Of a DNA stretch of 56,059 bases, positions 33,341 through 41,800 are shown piece by piece (position 1 is the stretch's first letter; the number at the start of each line of letters is the position of its first letter). Origin of the DNA: CAZZKG01 sp964654825 (GTDB lineage: Bacteria > Gemmatimonadota > CAZMKB01); contig CAZZKG010000017.1 of the NCBI GenBank assembly GCA_964654825.1, positions 1 through 56,059 on the forward strand. The letters are read 5' to 3'. A program made the position numbers and the translations under genes. A model generated the notes under the pieces. The model was not told the DNA's origin, did not search any database, and saw only the letters and a program-made list of their open reading frames with translations.

Positions 33341-34558
33341 TTATTCGAACAGATCTTCATGCAGGAGATTGACCACCTTCACCACTGCATCATCTTCGAT
33401 ATACACACTGATAATGGACAATTCTTTTTTCATACCGAACACTTTTACCGAATGTTTATTCAGAATATCGAGCACATTCGCATACAGTGTTGAGAGGTAC
33501 TCATCTGAACCGGCTACGATCGATACAGAACCACAGTCGATGACCCGGTGGTCGAACTCGCCGAGTGCGATGTCGGCTGTTGTCAGGACATAGTTCCGAT
33601 CATACTCATGCAGTACAGAGACGGCAACAAACAGGTGCCGGGCGTTCGTGTCCTCATCCGAGCAGTCAAGTATGAAATCTCTGACCTCGATCCCGTGAGC
33701 CGTGAGTTCCCGGATAAAATCGAGAGCAGCTTCCTGTGCCTTCGAGCCGCGAAAAAGGAATGCGAGAAGATTCCTCTGTTGCATGATCCCTGTGACACGG
33801 TGTTTATCCTCACCGTTCCGGTCTTCCACGACCGTCCCCGGTTCTGTCGTAAAACTCGATCTGATCTCCATTCGAATCCCATGGCTCCTGGCATATTCCA
33901 TCGCCTCTTTCTTCAGTACTATGCCGCCGGTCGACGAGAGAGCAAGCATTTCATCGAACGAGAGGAGATCATGCTTCTGTGCACTTTTTACCATTGTGGG
34001 ATCAGCCGTGTACACCCCGTCGACATCCGTACAGATCTCACACACCCGGGCACCGAGTGCTGCCGCCAGAGCGATTGCGGTAGTGTCAGAACCGCCTCTT
34101 CCGAGTGTGGTAACTTCCTTCGACCGGCTTACCCCCTGATAACCCGCCACAATCACCACCTTGTCCTTTTCGAGCTCTTCCCGAATCCTGGAGGCCCGTA
34201 CTTCGACGATCCTGGCGTTGGTATGTCTCTCATCGGTGATGATGCCGCTCTGGGATCCCGTAAAAGAGATGGCCTGGTGTCCGAGATCATTTATCGCCAT
34301 GGACAGAAGTGTCATGGATATCCTCTCCCCCACCGAGAGCAGCATATCGAGCTCCCTCCGGGAAGGAACCGGAGATACTTGATGTGCAAGTTCGACAAGC
34401 TCATCCGTAGTGTTACCCATTGCCGACACGACGACCACGATCCGATCACCGGCTTCTTTCGCACGAACAATCCTCCCGGCAACCTCTTTCAGTCTTTCCG
34501 GGTTCTCCACAGAAGTGCCACCGTACTTCTGTATGATGATATCGCCGTTATTCTTCAT
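33341..34558 (-). CDS. lysC: Aspartate kinase
   Basis: Phosphorylates aspartate, first step of the aspartate family pathway. The 405-aa protein begins MKNNGDIIIQKYGGTSVEN (KYGGTS is the ATP/aspartate motif), has GRGGSDTTAIALAAAL, and ends in two ACT domains for allosteric feedback (from about residue 265). ATG 34558 overlaps the dapL stop (ATGA). The frame is open 40 codons further but only inside dapL. Confidence 0.94.
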   Translation of the reverse strand: MKNNGDIIIQKYGGTSVENPERLKEVAGRIVRAKEAGDRIVVVVSAMGNTTDELVELAHQVSPVPSRRELDMLLSVGERISMTLLSMAINDLGHQAISFTGSQSGIITDERHTNARIVEVRASRIREELEKDKVVIVAGYQGVSRSKEVTTLGRGGSDTTAIALAAALGARVCEICTDVDGVYTADPTMVKSAQKHDLLSFDEMLALSSTGGIVLKKEAMEYARSHGIRMEIRSSFTTEPGTVVEDRNGEDKHRVTGIMQQRNLLAFLFRGSKAQEAALDFIRELTAHGIEVRDFILDCSDEDTNARHLFVAVSVLHEYDRNYVLTTADIALGEFDHRVIDCGSVSIVAGSDEYLSTLYANVLDILNKHSVKVFGMKKELSIISVYIEDDAVVKVVNLLHEDLFE

Positions 34559-35715
34559 AGTTTTCCAAGTCTGTGAACAGCTTCTTCCAGCCGATCTTCT
34601 TCTAATGTGAGTGCGATCCTGAAAAACCCCTCTCCCCCGGAACCGAATCCTATGCCGGGAGTGAGCATAATACCGCACTTCTTCAAAACCTCCCGGACGA
34701 ACTCCATCGAGGGGATCCTTCCGGGTGTTCTGATCCAGAGATAGAATGTGCCGAAAGGTTTTCTCACGTTCCAGCCGATTTTTGCCAGACCTTTCACCAT
34801 GATGTCTCTCCTTCTGGCAAACACCCTGATGTTCTCCTCCATGTCGGCTTCACAATGCTCCAGAGCCTCGACTCCTGCGAGCTGGATAGCAGGGAACACT
34901 CCGGAATCAACATTGGATTTGATCGTCAGAAGTCCCTGCACGATCTCTTTTCTGCCGACAGCGAATGCCACCCTCCACCCGGTCATATTGAAAGTTTTCG
35001 AGAGTGAGTGAAATTCGAGTCCGACATCCTTCGCCCCGTCAACAGAAAACAGGGAGGGACATTCGTAACCATCGAACGTGAGCATGGCATAGGCAGCATC
35101 CTGACAGAGGATGATGTCATTGCTTCTGCAGAAGGCCACGAGAAGTTTGAGGCTTTCGCTGTCGATGATTGCTGCGGTCGGATTATTGGGATAGTTTATA
35201 AAGAAGATCGCCGCTTTTTTTACGACATCATCCGGGATGGAGGAAATATCGGGAAGGAAATTGACCTCTTCCCTGAGAGGAACAGAGAAGGGTAATCCAC
35301 CGGCAAAAATAGCTGCCGGCGAATAAACCGGGTACGATGGGTTGGGACAGAGAGCGACATCCCCGGGATTTACAAAGGAGAGAAACGTGTGAGCAATACC
35401 TTCCTTGGATCCAATCAGTACAATCACCTCGGTCTCCGGATCGATGTCGATACCGTACCTGCGATTGTACCACTCGGCTATAGCGATCTTGAACGGTTTG
35501 ATACCTGCGTAGGGAGGGTATCTGTGGTTCGACGGATTTTCCGATTCCACCTTGAGTCTCTCGACGATCCTCGAAGGGGTCGGAAGATCGGGGTCCCCGA
35601 TTCCCAGATCGATGATGTCCCGTCCGAGCTGGGCTTCGGCTGCTTTCATCCGGGAAAGCTGATGAAAAATGTATGGGGGGATTTCGGTCAACCTCTTTGC
35701 ATAACGTATTTCCAT
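34555..35715 (-). CDS. dapL: LL-diaminopimelate aminotransferase-type enzyme
   Basis: PLP-dependent class I aminotransferase (386 aa) with RDIIDLGIGDPDLPTP, YPNNPTAA, PLP lysine in FHSLSKTFNMTGWR, and C-terminal FFRIALT with the carboxylate-binding Arg. Resemblance to DapL and position between dapB and lysC indicate direct amination of tetrahydrodipicolinate to LL-diaminopimelate, bypassing the succinylase or acetylase steps. A broad alanine/aspartate aminotransferase cannot be excluded from sequence alone. Confidence 0.85.
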   Translation of the reverse strand: MEIRYAKRLTEIPPYIFHQLSRMKAAEAQLGRDIIDLGIGDPDLPTPSRIVERLKVESENPSNHRYPPYAGIKPFKIAIAEWYNRRYGIDIDPETEVIVLIGSKEGIAHTFLSFVNPGDVALCPNPSYPVYSPAAIFAGGLPFSVPLREEVNFLPDISSIPDDVVKKAAIFFINYPNNPTAAIIDSESLKLLVAFCRSNDIILCQDAAYAMLTFDGYECPSLFSVDGAKDVGLEFHSLSKTFNMTGWRVAFAVGRKEIVQGLLTIKSNVDSGVFPAIQLAGVEALEHCEADMEENIRVFARRRDIMVKGLAKIGWNVRKPFGTFYLWIRTPGRIPSMEFVREVLKKCGIMLTPGIGFGSGGEGFFRIALTLEEDRLEEAVHRLGKL

Positions 35716-35741
35716 GGTATTCTGTCCTTCTCCTCTCTTTT

Positions 35742-36470
35742 TCAGGAAAACAGATCATCCATAGCATATAGCCCGGGTCCCTTCCCCTCGAGAAAACGGG
35801 CCGCAAGAAGAGACCCCGATGCGAACGTGCTCCTCGAATGAACCGAATGCCCGACGTCGATTATCTCGCCAGGTCCCGCGAACACGGCTCGGTGCTCACC
35901 CGGTACGTCACCAATCCTGAGAGAGTGGATGTTCGGCCTGGACAGTTCAGACACCACTTCTGCAAGTTTGATGGCGGTCCCGCTCGGAGAATCTTTTTTA
36001 TTTCTGTGGTGAGTTTCGACGATCTCCACATCCCATGCTTTCGGCAATTTTCGGGCGATGAGGCGCAACGAACAGGACATGACATACATACCGAGACTCA
36101 TGTTAGGAGCATAAAAGAGAGCGATCCTTTTTGATGTTTCGAAGAGTCTCTTCCTCTGATCTTCGGAGAAACCCGTTGTACCGCACACCAGAGAGATCTG
36201 TGATCCTGTGAGGTGATCCAGTATCTTCATCGTCCCGTCAGGCAGTGAAAAATCGATCAGCACGTCGGCGTGTCGAAACTCATCTCGCCATCCATCGCTG
36301 ATCTCGATCCCCGGATACTGAGACCCGAGTACCTGATCGAGTCTCTCTCCGGCAAAAGGCGACTCCGCCGATTCGATGAGTCCCATGATTTTGAATCCTT
36401 CCTGCTTCATCGTCTCTTCGATCACCGCCCGCCCCATCCTGCCCATGGCTCCATTAACCAGGATATTCAT
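35742..36470 (-). CDS. dapB: 4-hydroxy-tetrahydrodipicolinate reductase
   Basis: DapB (242 aa) reduces the DapA product with NAD(P)H. It shows the dinucleotide loop NGAMGRMGRAV, FSLPDGT, LVCGTTGF, the catalytic His-rich EIVETHHRNKKDSPSGTA, and C-terminal DDLF. It overlaps dapA by one base and precedes dapL by 26 bases. Confidence 0.95.
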   Translation of the reverse strand: MNILVNGAMGRMGRAVIEETMKQEGFKIMGLIESAESPFAGERLDQVLGSQYPGIEISDGWRDEFRHADVLIDFSLPDGTMKILDHLTGSQISLVCGTTGFSEDQRKRLFETSKRIALFYAPNMSLGMYVMSCSLRLIARKLPKAWDVEIVETHHRNKKDSPSGTAIKLAEVVSELSRPNIHSLRIGDVPGEHRAVFAGPGEIIDVGHSVHSRSTFASGSLLAARFLEGKGPGLYAMDDLFS

Positions 36471-37396
36471 CAGGCCTCCACCGACAGTGTTAAGGGGCCG
36501 CGGAAAGCGGCGTGTTCATCCTCGAGCTCAGCGAGGTACGATACCAGCAGCTTCCTCAGGTGGCTCCTCCCGACTTCGGACATGGTGGTGAGGGGAAGCC
36601 GGGGTTCACCCACCTGCCATCCCAGCAGGCTCAACGCCTCCTTCACGGGTATAGGGTTGGTCTCGATAAACATCCCCCGATGAAGAGGGATGATATGATC
36701 ATGCAGCAGTCTTGATTTTTCGAGGTTCCCGAGCAGGCCCTCCCGGACGATCTCGCTGACTGTACCGGGTAGAATATTCGCCGTCACTGAGATCACTCCT
36801 TTTCCACCCCTGCTGATCACATCGAGCGTGAGGGCATCATCACCGGAGAGGACGATAAAATCGTCCGACGTCGTACTCGATATTTCCTGTATCTGGCTGA
36901 GATCACCGCTTGCTTCTTTTATCCCCACAATATTTTCGTGTCGGGATAAACGGCGTACGGTCCCGGCGGTCATGTTGACAGACGTCCGACCGGGAACATT
37001 GTAGAGAATAAGAGGGAGTCCACAATCAGCAACCGTCATAAAATGCCGGTACAGTCCTTCCTGGGTCGGTTTGTTATAATAGGGGCAGACGGAGAGTCCG
37101 AACGTAGCCCCTGCCCGGCGGGCCTCGTCGGTGAGATCTACAGCCTTCCAGGTGGAATTGGTACCGCATCCTGCGATCAGGCAAACCTTATCCCCGCACT
37201 CCTCCGCCGCGATATCCAGGAGGGCTCTTCGTTCGGCCGGTGTTAACGAAGGGCTCTCGCCGGTCGTACCCGAGATGAGTATCCCGTCTGTCCCTCGAGC
37301 TATGTGAAACCGTATCAGTTCCCGGAGGACCCGATTGTCAAGGTCTCCGGTTTTCGAGAACGGTGTGATGAGAGCTACGATCGATCCCTTGATCAT
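36470..37396 (-). CDS. dapA: 4-hydroxy-tetrahydrodipicolinate synthase
   Basis: Condenses pyruvate with aspartate semialdehyde. The 308-aa TIM-barrel has GTTGESPSL, the active-site Tyr/Arg in ILYNVPGRTSVNM, and the Schiff-base Lys in IVGIKEASGD. It leads the dapA-dapB-dapL-lysC cluster, 21 bases after the HNH gene. Confidence 0.95.
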   Translation of the reverse strand: MIKGSIVALITPFSKTGDLDNRVLRELIRFHIARGTDGILISGTTGESPSLTPAERRALLDIAAEECGDKVCLIAGCGTNSTWKAVDLTDEARRAGATFGLSVCPYYNKPTQEGLYRHFMTVADCGLPLILYNVPGRTSVNMTAGTVRRLSRHENIVGIKEASGDLSQIQEISSTTSDDFIVLSGDDALTLDVISRGGKGVISVTANILPGTVSEIVREGLLGNLEKSRLLHDHIIPLHRGMFIETNPIPVKEALSLLGWQVGEPRLPLTTMSEVGRSHLRKLLVSYLAELEDEHAAFRGPLTLSVEA

Positions 37397-37417
37397 TCGA
37401 AGTACGGTAGTAAGATT

Positions 37418-37921
37418 TCAGTCAAGAAAAAGATAAGGTTTCCACCGGTCATCGGGAATCGAAGAGAAGAAACGAATATATGCGTACTTGTGAGGTTTCC
37501 TCGGCTTCTGTAGCAGCGCAAGCCCGGCCTGTTCGACGGTTCGGTCCCCTTTTTTGTTGTTACACCTGATGCAGGCGGTGACCAGGTTGTACCAGGTCTC
37601 CTTGCCACCTTGCGATCTCGGGATCACGTGGTCTGTGGTGAGAACATCCTTTTTCTTCCCACAATACTGACAGGTGAAGTTATCCCTCTTCAGGATATTT
37701 TTCCGGTTGAGGGAGATGTCTCTTTTGTACGCTTTTACATAGAGGGACAATCGTACAATGCTCGGAAGAGGTATCGACAGACTCACCGACCGGATTTCCT
37801 CCTCATGCCGTTCTACGATTTCCGCTTTGCCGAGATGAACGAGTACGATGGCCCGTCTGGCATGGCACACGCTCAACGGTTCATAACTCTGATTGAGCAC
37901 CAGCACCATACTGTTGAGCAT
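37418..37921 (-). CDS. HNH endonuclease domain protein
   Basis: A 167-aa protein. Its C-terminal HNH fold has zinc cysteines CQYCG and CIRCNNKKG and core DHVIPRSQGG, preceded by the common FTCQYCGKKK context. The N-terminal half (LVLNQSYEPLSVCHARRAIV) is typical of a widespread stand-alone bacterial HNH family of unknown role, not a homing endonuclease. ATG 37921 follows the lptE-like stop by 2 bases with AGGGGT ahead of it. Housekeeping context suggests DNA repair or RNA processing, unproven. Confidence 0.85.
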   Translation of the reverse strand: MLNSMVLVLNQSYEPLSVCHARRAIVLVHLGKAEIVERHEEEIRSVSLSIPLPSIVRLSLYVKAYKRDISLNRKNILKRDNFTCQYCGKKKDVLTTDHVIPRSQGGKETWYNLVTACIRCNNKKGDRTVEQAGLALLQKPRKPHKYAYIRFFSSIPDDRWKPYLFLD

Positions 37922-37923
37922 TC

Positions 37924-38430
37924 CTACCACCCCTGAAGCGACTGAGTTACGATGTCCTCGGCGAGTTTCTCTATTGCTCTCTCCGCTCCATCCCGCTCAG
38001 TTTCTGTACTCGAGTCATATGTTCCCCATCTCTCCATTTTCTCACCCTTCCAAAGAACTTTATTCTTGATCTGATCAACGAACTCTGCTTTGATGAGGAC
38101 ACGGACCCGCCTGGAAGACACATCTCCCTCACCAGAATATGCGAGTGCTTCGACCCGGTAATCCAGAATCGTCCCTCTCAAGACAGAATCCGAATCTTCG
38201 GTCGAAGATACTCTGAGATTACTCTCGCGCATCAGCTTTTCTATGATGCCGTCGGTGATGAGCTGTGGTATGTAAAATTCGGATGTTTTGTTTTCGAATG
38301 TCGGTACAAAGACGGTCTTCAGGTAAGGTGCCACCTGAGTGGAAGTCGAGTATGCCCCGCAGGCCGAGACGATAAGGACCAGACCAACCAGCAGCATCGC
38401 CTGATGCCTTCTATAATCACCGGACATCAT
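37924..38430 (-). CDS. lptE: LptE-like LPS-assembly lipoprotein
   Basis: A 168-aa lipoprotein with lipobox LIVSAC and an LptE-like body (YLKTVFVPTFENKTSEFYIP, GTILDYRVEALAYS). LptE plugs the LptD outer-membrane channel that delivers lipopolysaccharide to the surface. The family is widespread in FCB and related bacteria and is recognised mostly by the VPTFENKT region. It overlaps the upstream lipoprotein gene (CAATGATG), which suggests joint expression in the envelope operon. Confidence 0.8.
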   Translation of the reverse strand: MMSGDYRRHQAMLLVGLVLIVSACGAYSTSTQVAPYLKTVFVPTFENKTSEFYIPQLITDGIIEKLMRESNLRVSSTEDSDSVLRGTILDYRVEALAYSGEGDVSSRRVRVLIKAEFVDQIKNKVLWKGEKMERWGTYDSSTETERDGAERAIEKLAEDIVTQSLQGW

Positions 38431-39221
38431 TGTATATCTCTGTTCAGGGAAAACAGACTTTCTGCAACGTAACCATTCACACTCTCCTGCGTCACGGTCA
38501 GAACGACAGTCGTTGCATTGACACCGTCGGATATTTTTATCGACGCGGGTCGCATTACACCATCTACCTCGCTGCTATTTTTAAAAACAACCTCTCTCAA
38601 TTTTGCTCCGTCTTTGAGCACCGTAAAACGCAGAGGCACACCGGTATCCGGATCGAATTCGAGTAGTTTCTCAGACCCTGCCTCCATTTCGATCAGGGTC
38701 ATTTTTCGAGGCCCGGTCCGCTCGGCAACAACACCCTCATCCTCAGAGTCCTGGAAAAATGCCGAAAGACCTGAGAACTTGAGCTCATCAAGACTGAAAC
38801 CCGTGTTAGATCCCGCGATACCGATCTCATCAACAACGGTAAAAACCTCCTCGCTGCCCGCAGGGAGAAAGAGTTCGTGCTCACCCTCGTTCTCGATATA
38901 GTGAAAAACAAGGTTTCCCATCTCATCCCACACTTCGATCCTGTATCGACCCGGTTGCACGTAGAGAAGAATACCTTCTCCCCTCATCTCACCAAGACTC
39001 TTCCGGGCAGACACCTGGAAGATCCTTCGACATGTCCTGATGCTCCTGTGATAGTCGTTGACGATCCCTACTGCAAGTGCCGGATCGATCTGCAGCCCCT
39101 CCCTCTTTACATACCTCGGAGAGCAGCAGACAACCAATGTGAATACGAGGTAAAGAGCGACCGCTGGAAGCTCACTTCCTCCCTTTCTTCGATTTCTCAA
39201 TTTTACTCTGGACCTCTTCAT
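38427..39221 (-). CDS. LolA/LolB-like lipoprotein (DUF4292-type)
   Basis: A 264-aa protein with signal peptide ending in a lipobox-like LVVCC. Its body alternates short beta strands (SLGEMRGEGILLYVQPGRYR, GNLVFHYIENEGEHELFLPA, KLREVVFKNSSEVDGVMRPA) in the manner of LolA/LolB/DUF4292 half-barrels that carry lipoproteins or lipid. The start at ATG 39221 overlaps the TPR gene by 50 bases. No later start is obvious. Between a TPR protein and an LptE-like protein, a role in outer-membrane assembly is likely. Confidence 0.7.
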   Translation of the reverse strand: MKRSRVKLRNRRKGGSELPAVALYLVFTLVVCCSPRYVKREGLQIDPALAVGIVNDYHRSIRTCRRIFQVSARKSLGEMRGEGILLYVQPGRYRIEVWDEMGNLVFHYIENEGEHELFLPAGSEEVFTVVDEIGIAGSNTGFSLDELKFSGLSAFFQDSEDEGVVAERTGPRKMTLIEMEAGSEKLLEFDPDTGVPLRFTVLKDGAKLREVVFKNSSEVDGVMRPASIKISDGVNATTVVLTVTQESVNGYVAESLFSLNRDIQ

Positions 39222-40842
39222 TGGTTGGATCCAGTTTCAATGACTTCTCCCAGGCTTTTTTCGCCTCACCTATCTCACCGAGATCAAAATAAATATCTCC
39301 CAGGTGCTCGTATATTACAGGATCGTCATCAATATGTTCAATCGACTTTTTCATCTCGACGAGCGCGCTGTCGAGGTTTCCGAGTTTATAGAAAACCCAG
39401 GCGAGACTGTCAATATAATACCCGTTCTCCGGATCCCCCTCGAGAGCCTTCATCACGAGTTCCCGCGCCTCTTCAAGATTCTTGGCCTGTTCAGCCCAGA
39501 GGTATCCGAGATAGTTCAGAACAGCCGGATCATCGGGATGATCTCCGAGAAGATCTTCGAGTATCTCCTCAGCCTTCCCCTTCTCCCCGAGGTTGTCATA
39601 CGTCGCTGCGGATTGAAAGAGAATGTCACGGTCGTCGGGCTTGATCTCGAGAGCATGCTGAAAAGAAGCCAGGGAGGATCGGTAATCCTCCATCCTGCCG
39701 TAAGCCAGACCACTCAAATAGTAGATATACGCGACAGAACTGTCGAGAGAAGCCGCCCGGTCGAAAGCCGCTACCGCATCAGGAGCCCTGTCGAGTGTCA
39801 GGAGGGCCAGCCCCTTGTTCATCCAGCCGGAAGCGCGGGTGGAGTCAATCCTGGTCGCCACTTCGAACTTATCAAGAGCATCCTCCTCCCTGCCCGCCTC
39901 CATGAGCGATTGACCGAGAACGAGGTAAACGTCGAAACCCGCCTGACCGAAGGTTATGGTGTGTTCGAGGGCTTCAATGGCTTTTTCGTACGATCCCGCT
40001 TCGTAGTAGAGCATCCCCAGCATCGCAATGAGAGTAGAATTGGATGGATTGTCCTCCAGTAAGCGCTCCCCGTATTCTATTGCCCTGTTGAAATCCTGAG
40101 CTTTGGAGAGCACTCTCAAAAGCGCCGTGAGGAGTGAAGGATCCTCGGGTCGCATGACCAGCAGGGATTCATAGTAACTCCTCGCGGATTCGAAGTCACC
40201 TTTCTCTTCCGATATATTACCGAGCAGCCAGTGGGATTCGGTGTGAAGCGGGGAAAGCTCGAGCACTTTTTTCAGATAAACCGAAGCACTGTCCAGTTTT
40301 TCTTCTCTGAAGGAGTATCTCCCCATGAGATAGAGAAGTTCGGCTGAACCGGGGAATCTGGTCACACCTTCACGCGCATACCGCTCAGCCTCCTCGAGCC
40401 GGCCTGCAGAATCGAGCAGCAGGCAGAGGTGTTCGAGATTGTCCCTGTCATTCAGGTCGAGGGCATAAGCTGCCTTGAATGCATTAATGGCCCCGATGTA
40501 GTCCGCCTGGCTCTCATATGCTGCACCGACCAGTTTATACAGTGTCGGGGTCCGGTGCCGTTCCGCGAGAGGCTGAATGGTCTCTATCAGGGTTTCGTAA
40601 TAACCCATTCTGTGCAGCTGTGAGGCGAGTTTTTCGGCGAGGAATGATGACTCGGGATCGAGGATCACAGCCCACTTCAGATTGGAAAGAGCCTCGAGAT
40701 GCTCACCGGTTTCCTGTTGATGAACCGCAATAGCCAGATAGACAGCGGCATCCGTATTGTAGCCTTCACCCTCGGTGGGGAAGAGAATCAGTGAAAAACC
40801 GACGAGAATGTATCCTGATATTCTGTGAATTCTTTTCATCAT
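39172..40842 (-). CDS. Exported tetratricopeptide-repeat protein
   Basis: A 556-aa protein with an N-terminal signal (YILVGFSLILFPTEGEG) and about 14 TPR units from residue 30 to the end (for example AEELLYLMGRYSF-like, SWINKGLALL-like and VYEHLGDIYFDLGEIGEAKK units). TPR arrays are protein-binding scaffolds; in the periplasm they often serve envelope assembly. It is first of the TPR, LolB-like, LptE-like, HNH unit, with a recognisable promoter 20-50 bases upstream. Confidence 0.85.
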   Translation of the reverse strand: MMKRIHRISGYILVGFSLILFPTEGEGYNTDAAVYLAIAVHQQETGEHLEALSNLKWAVILDPESSFLAEKLASQLHRMGYYETLIETIQPLAERHRTPTLYKLVGAAYESQADYIGAINAFKAAYALDLNDRDNLEHLCLLLDSAGRLEEAERYAREGVTRFPGSAELLYLMGRYSFREEKLDSASVYLKKVLELSPLHTESHWLLGNISEEKGDFESARSYYESLLVMRPEDPSLLTALLRVLSKAQDFNRAIEYGERLLEDNPSNSTLIAMLGMLYYEAGSYEKAIEALEHTITFGQAGFDVYLVLGQSLMEAGREEDALDKFEVATRIDSTRASGWMNKGLALLTLDRAPDAVAAFDRAASLDSSVAYIYYLSGLAYGRMEDYRSSLASFQHALEIKPDDRDILFQSAATYDNLGEKGKAEEILEDLLGDHPDDPAVLNYLGYLWAEQAKNLEEARELVMKALEGDPENGYYIDSLAWVFYKLGNLDSALVEMKKSIEHIDDDPVIYEHLGDIYFDLGEIGEAKKAWEKSLKLDPTNEEVQSKIEKSKKGRK

Positions 40843-40868
40843 ACACTACCTGATCCTTTGGTTGATCT

Positions 40869-40897
40869 AATTTAATTCCGTCGTCGGGGGGCGTCAA
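40869..40897 (-). promoter_or_regulatory. Putative sigma-70 promoter of the TPR/lipoprotein operon
   Basis: Minus strand TTGACG (40897-40892), 17-base spacer, TAAATT (40874-40869). The predicted start near 40862 leaves a 20-base leader. Confidence 0.5.
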
Positions 40898-40977
40898 GTG
40901 AAGGCCCTGTTGGAAAGGTTGTTACATCATTGACGGGAGGACCCATTCGATGTATTAATTAATGAGAAAAAGTCCGA

Positions 40978-41346
40978 TCACCGTGTATCTTTTTCCAGTT
41001 GACGTTCGAGAAAATCTTGAAGCTTAGACCGGTCCTCTCTCGAGATCTCAGTAAAAAGAATTCCGACCCTGTAATTACCGACATCCTGCTGTTCTGTTTC
41101 GGGCTCTACTCTCACGACCACACCACGGCAGACGGCTGCCTCTTCCTCACCGTTATCGGGGAAGTTGAGTGTGAACATCACCTTCGTCAGAGGAGACATG
41201 AACCGATCGATCTCACAATACGCCCCTCCGAGACTGAGATCGAGGATGGCTATACTCGGCCGGGTGAGACCTCGCTCGACGTCCTCATCCCCGAAAGATC
41301 CCTCAAGCTGAATTTTGATTCTTTCGAACCGACGCCTTTCAGTCAT
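40978..41346 (-). CDS. PilZ-domain c-di-GMP receptor
   Basis: A 122-aa stand-alone PilZ domain. The two nucleotide-binding motifs are intact: RRRFERI near the N-terminus (RxxxR type) and DLSLGGAY (D/NxSxxG). It should bind c-di-GMP and act on a partner protein. It is the only clear c-di-GMP receptor in the window besides the possible MshEN domain of GspE, and lies 18 kb from the REC-GGDEF gene. It is divergent from, and only 2 bases apart from, the small secreted protein frame. Confidence 0.88.
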   Translation of the reverse strand: MTERRRFERIKIQLEGSFGDEDVERGLTRPSIAILDLSLGGAYCEIDRFMSPLTKVMFTLNFPDNGEEEAAVCRGVVVRVEPETEQQDVGNYRVGILFTEISREDRSKLQDFLERQLEKDTR

Positions 41347-41381
41347 TCATGTTACTCCTTTGCTGCAAAGTGGATTATCTC

Positions 41382-41798
41382 ATGACAGCTATTTTTACCA
41401 TCATGATCTCGTTTTTCCTGGTACACGGGACACCGAGTTCAGCGGATACCGTTACTACAGATTCCACGGCCGAGACGACCTTACCAGACACCATTCTAAC
41501 TGATTCCACAGCCGCCAGTGCACCGGAGGCCGGTCAGGTCCACAGGACATTGACCGCCGATGAATTTGTCACGATTTATGTATCGCTAACGCGGATCCTC
41601 GACGAGTGTGCCGGTGACCGGGATCTCTTCGAACAGAAACGAGATCGATTTCTCTCCCGGATGGGTGTCACCAGAGAGCAACTGTTCGATTTCGTTACCA
41701 GTAAGGACAAGAATCCAGTTTTCTGGAGCTCTCTCTGGCAGAACATCAATGATCAGCTCCAGCCGCTGGACAGTCTGACCACCGAAACAGGAGAGTGA
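41382..41798 (+). CDS. Small secreted protein, unknown function
   Basis: A 138-aa frame with signal peptide (MTAIFTIMISFFLVHGTPSS), a Thr/Ser-rich linker of about 35 residues and a helical domain (TADEFVTIYVSLTRILDECA, FLSRMGVTREQLFDFVTS, PVFWSSLWQNINDQL). That pattern recalls small DUF4296-like helical proteins of FCB and related bacteria. ATG 41349 is also open but the signal peptide fits 41382. No strong ribosome site. Its promoter would have to lie within the divergent PilZ gene. It ends 2 bases from the convergent guaA stop. Confidence 0.5.
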   Translation: MTAIFTIMISFFLVHGTPSSADTVTTDSTAETTLPDTILTDSTAASAPEAGQVHRTLTADEFVTIYVSLTRILDECAGDRDLFEQKRDRFLSRMGVTREQLFDFVTSKDKNPVFWSSLWQNINDQLQPLDSLTTETGE

Positions 41799-41800
41799 TA

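Noticed and set aside
33548..34576. 342-aa plus-strand frame opposite aspartate kinase
   Set aside because: lysC on the minus strand has all family motifs; this frame is unpatterned and Cys/His/Arg-rich.
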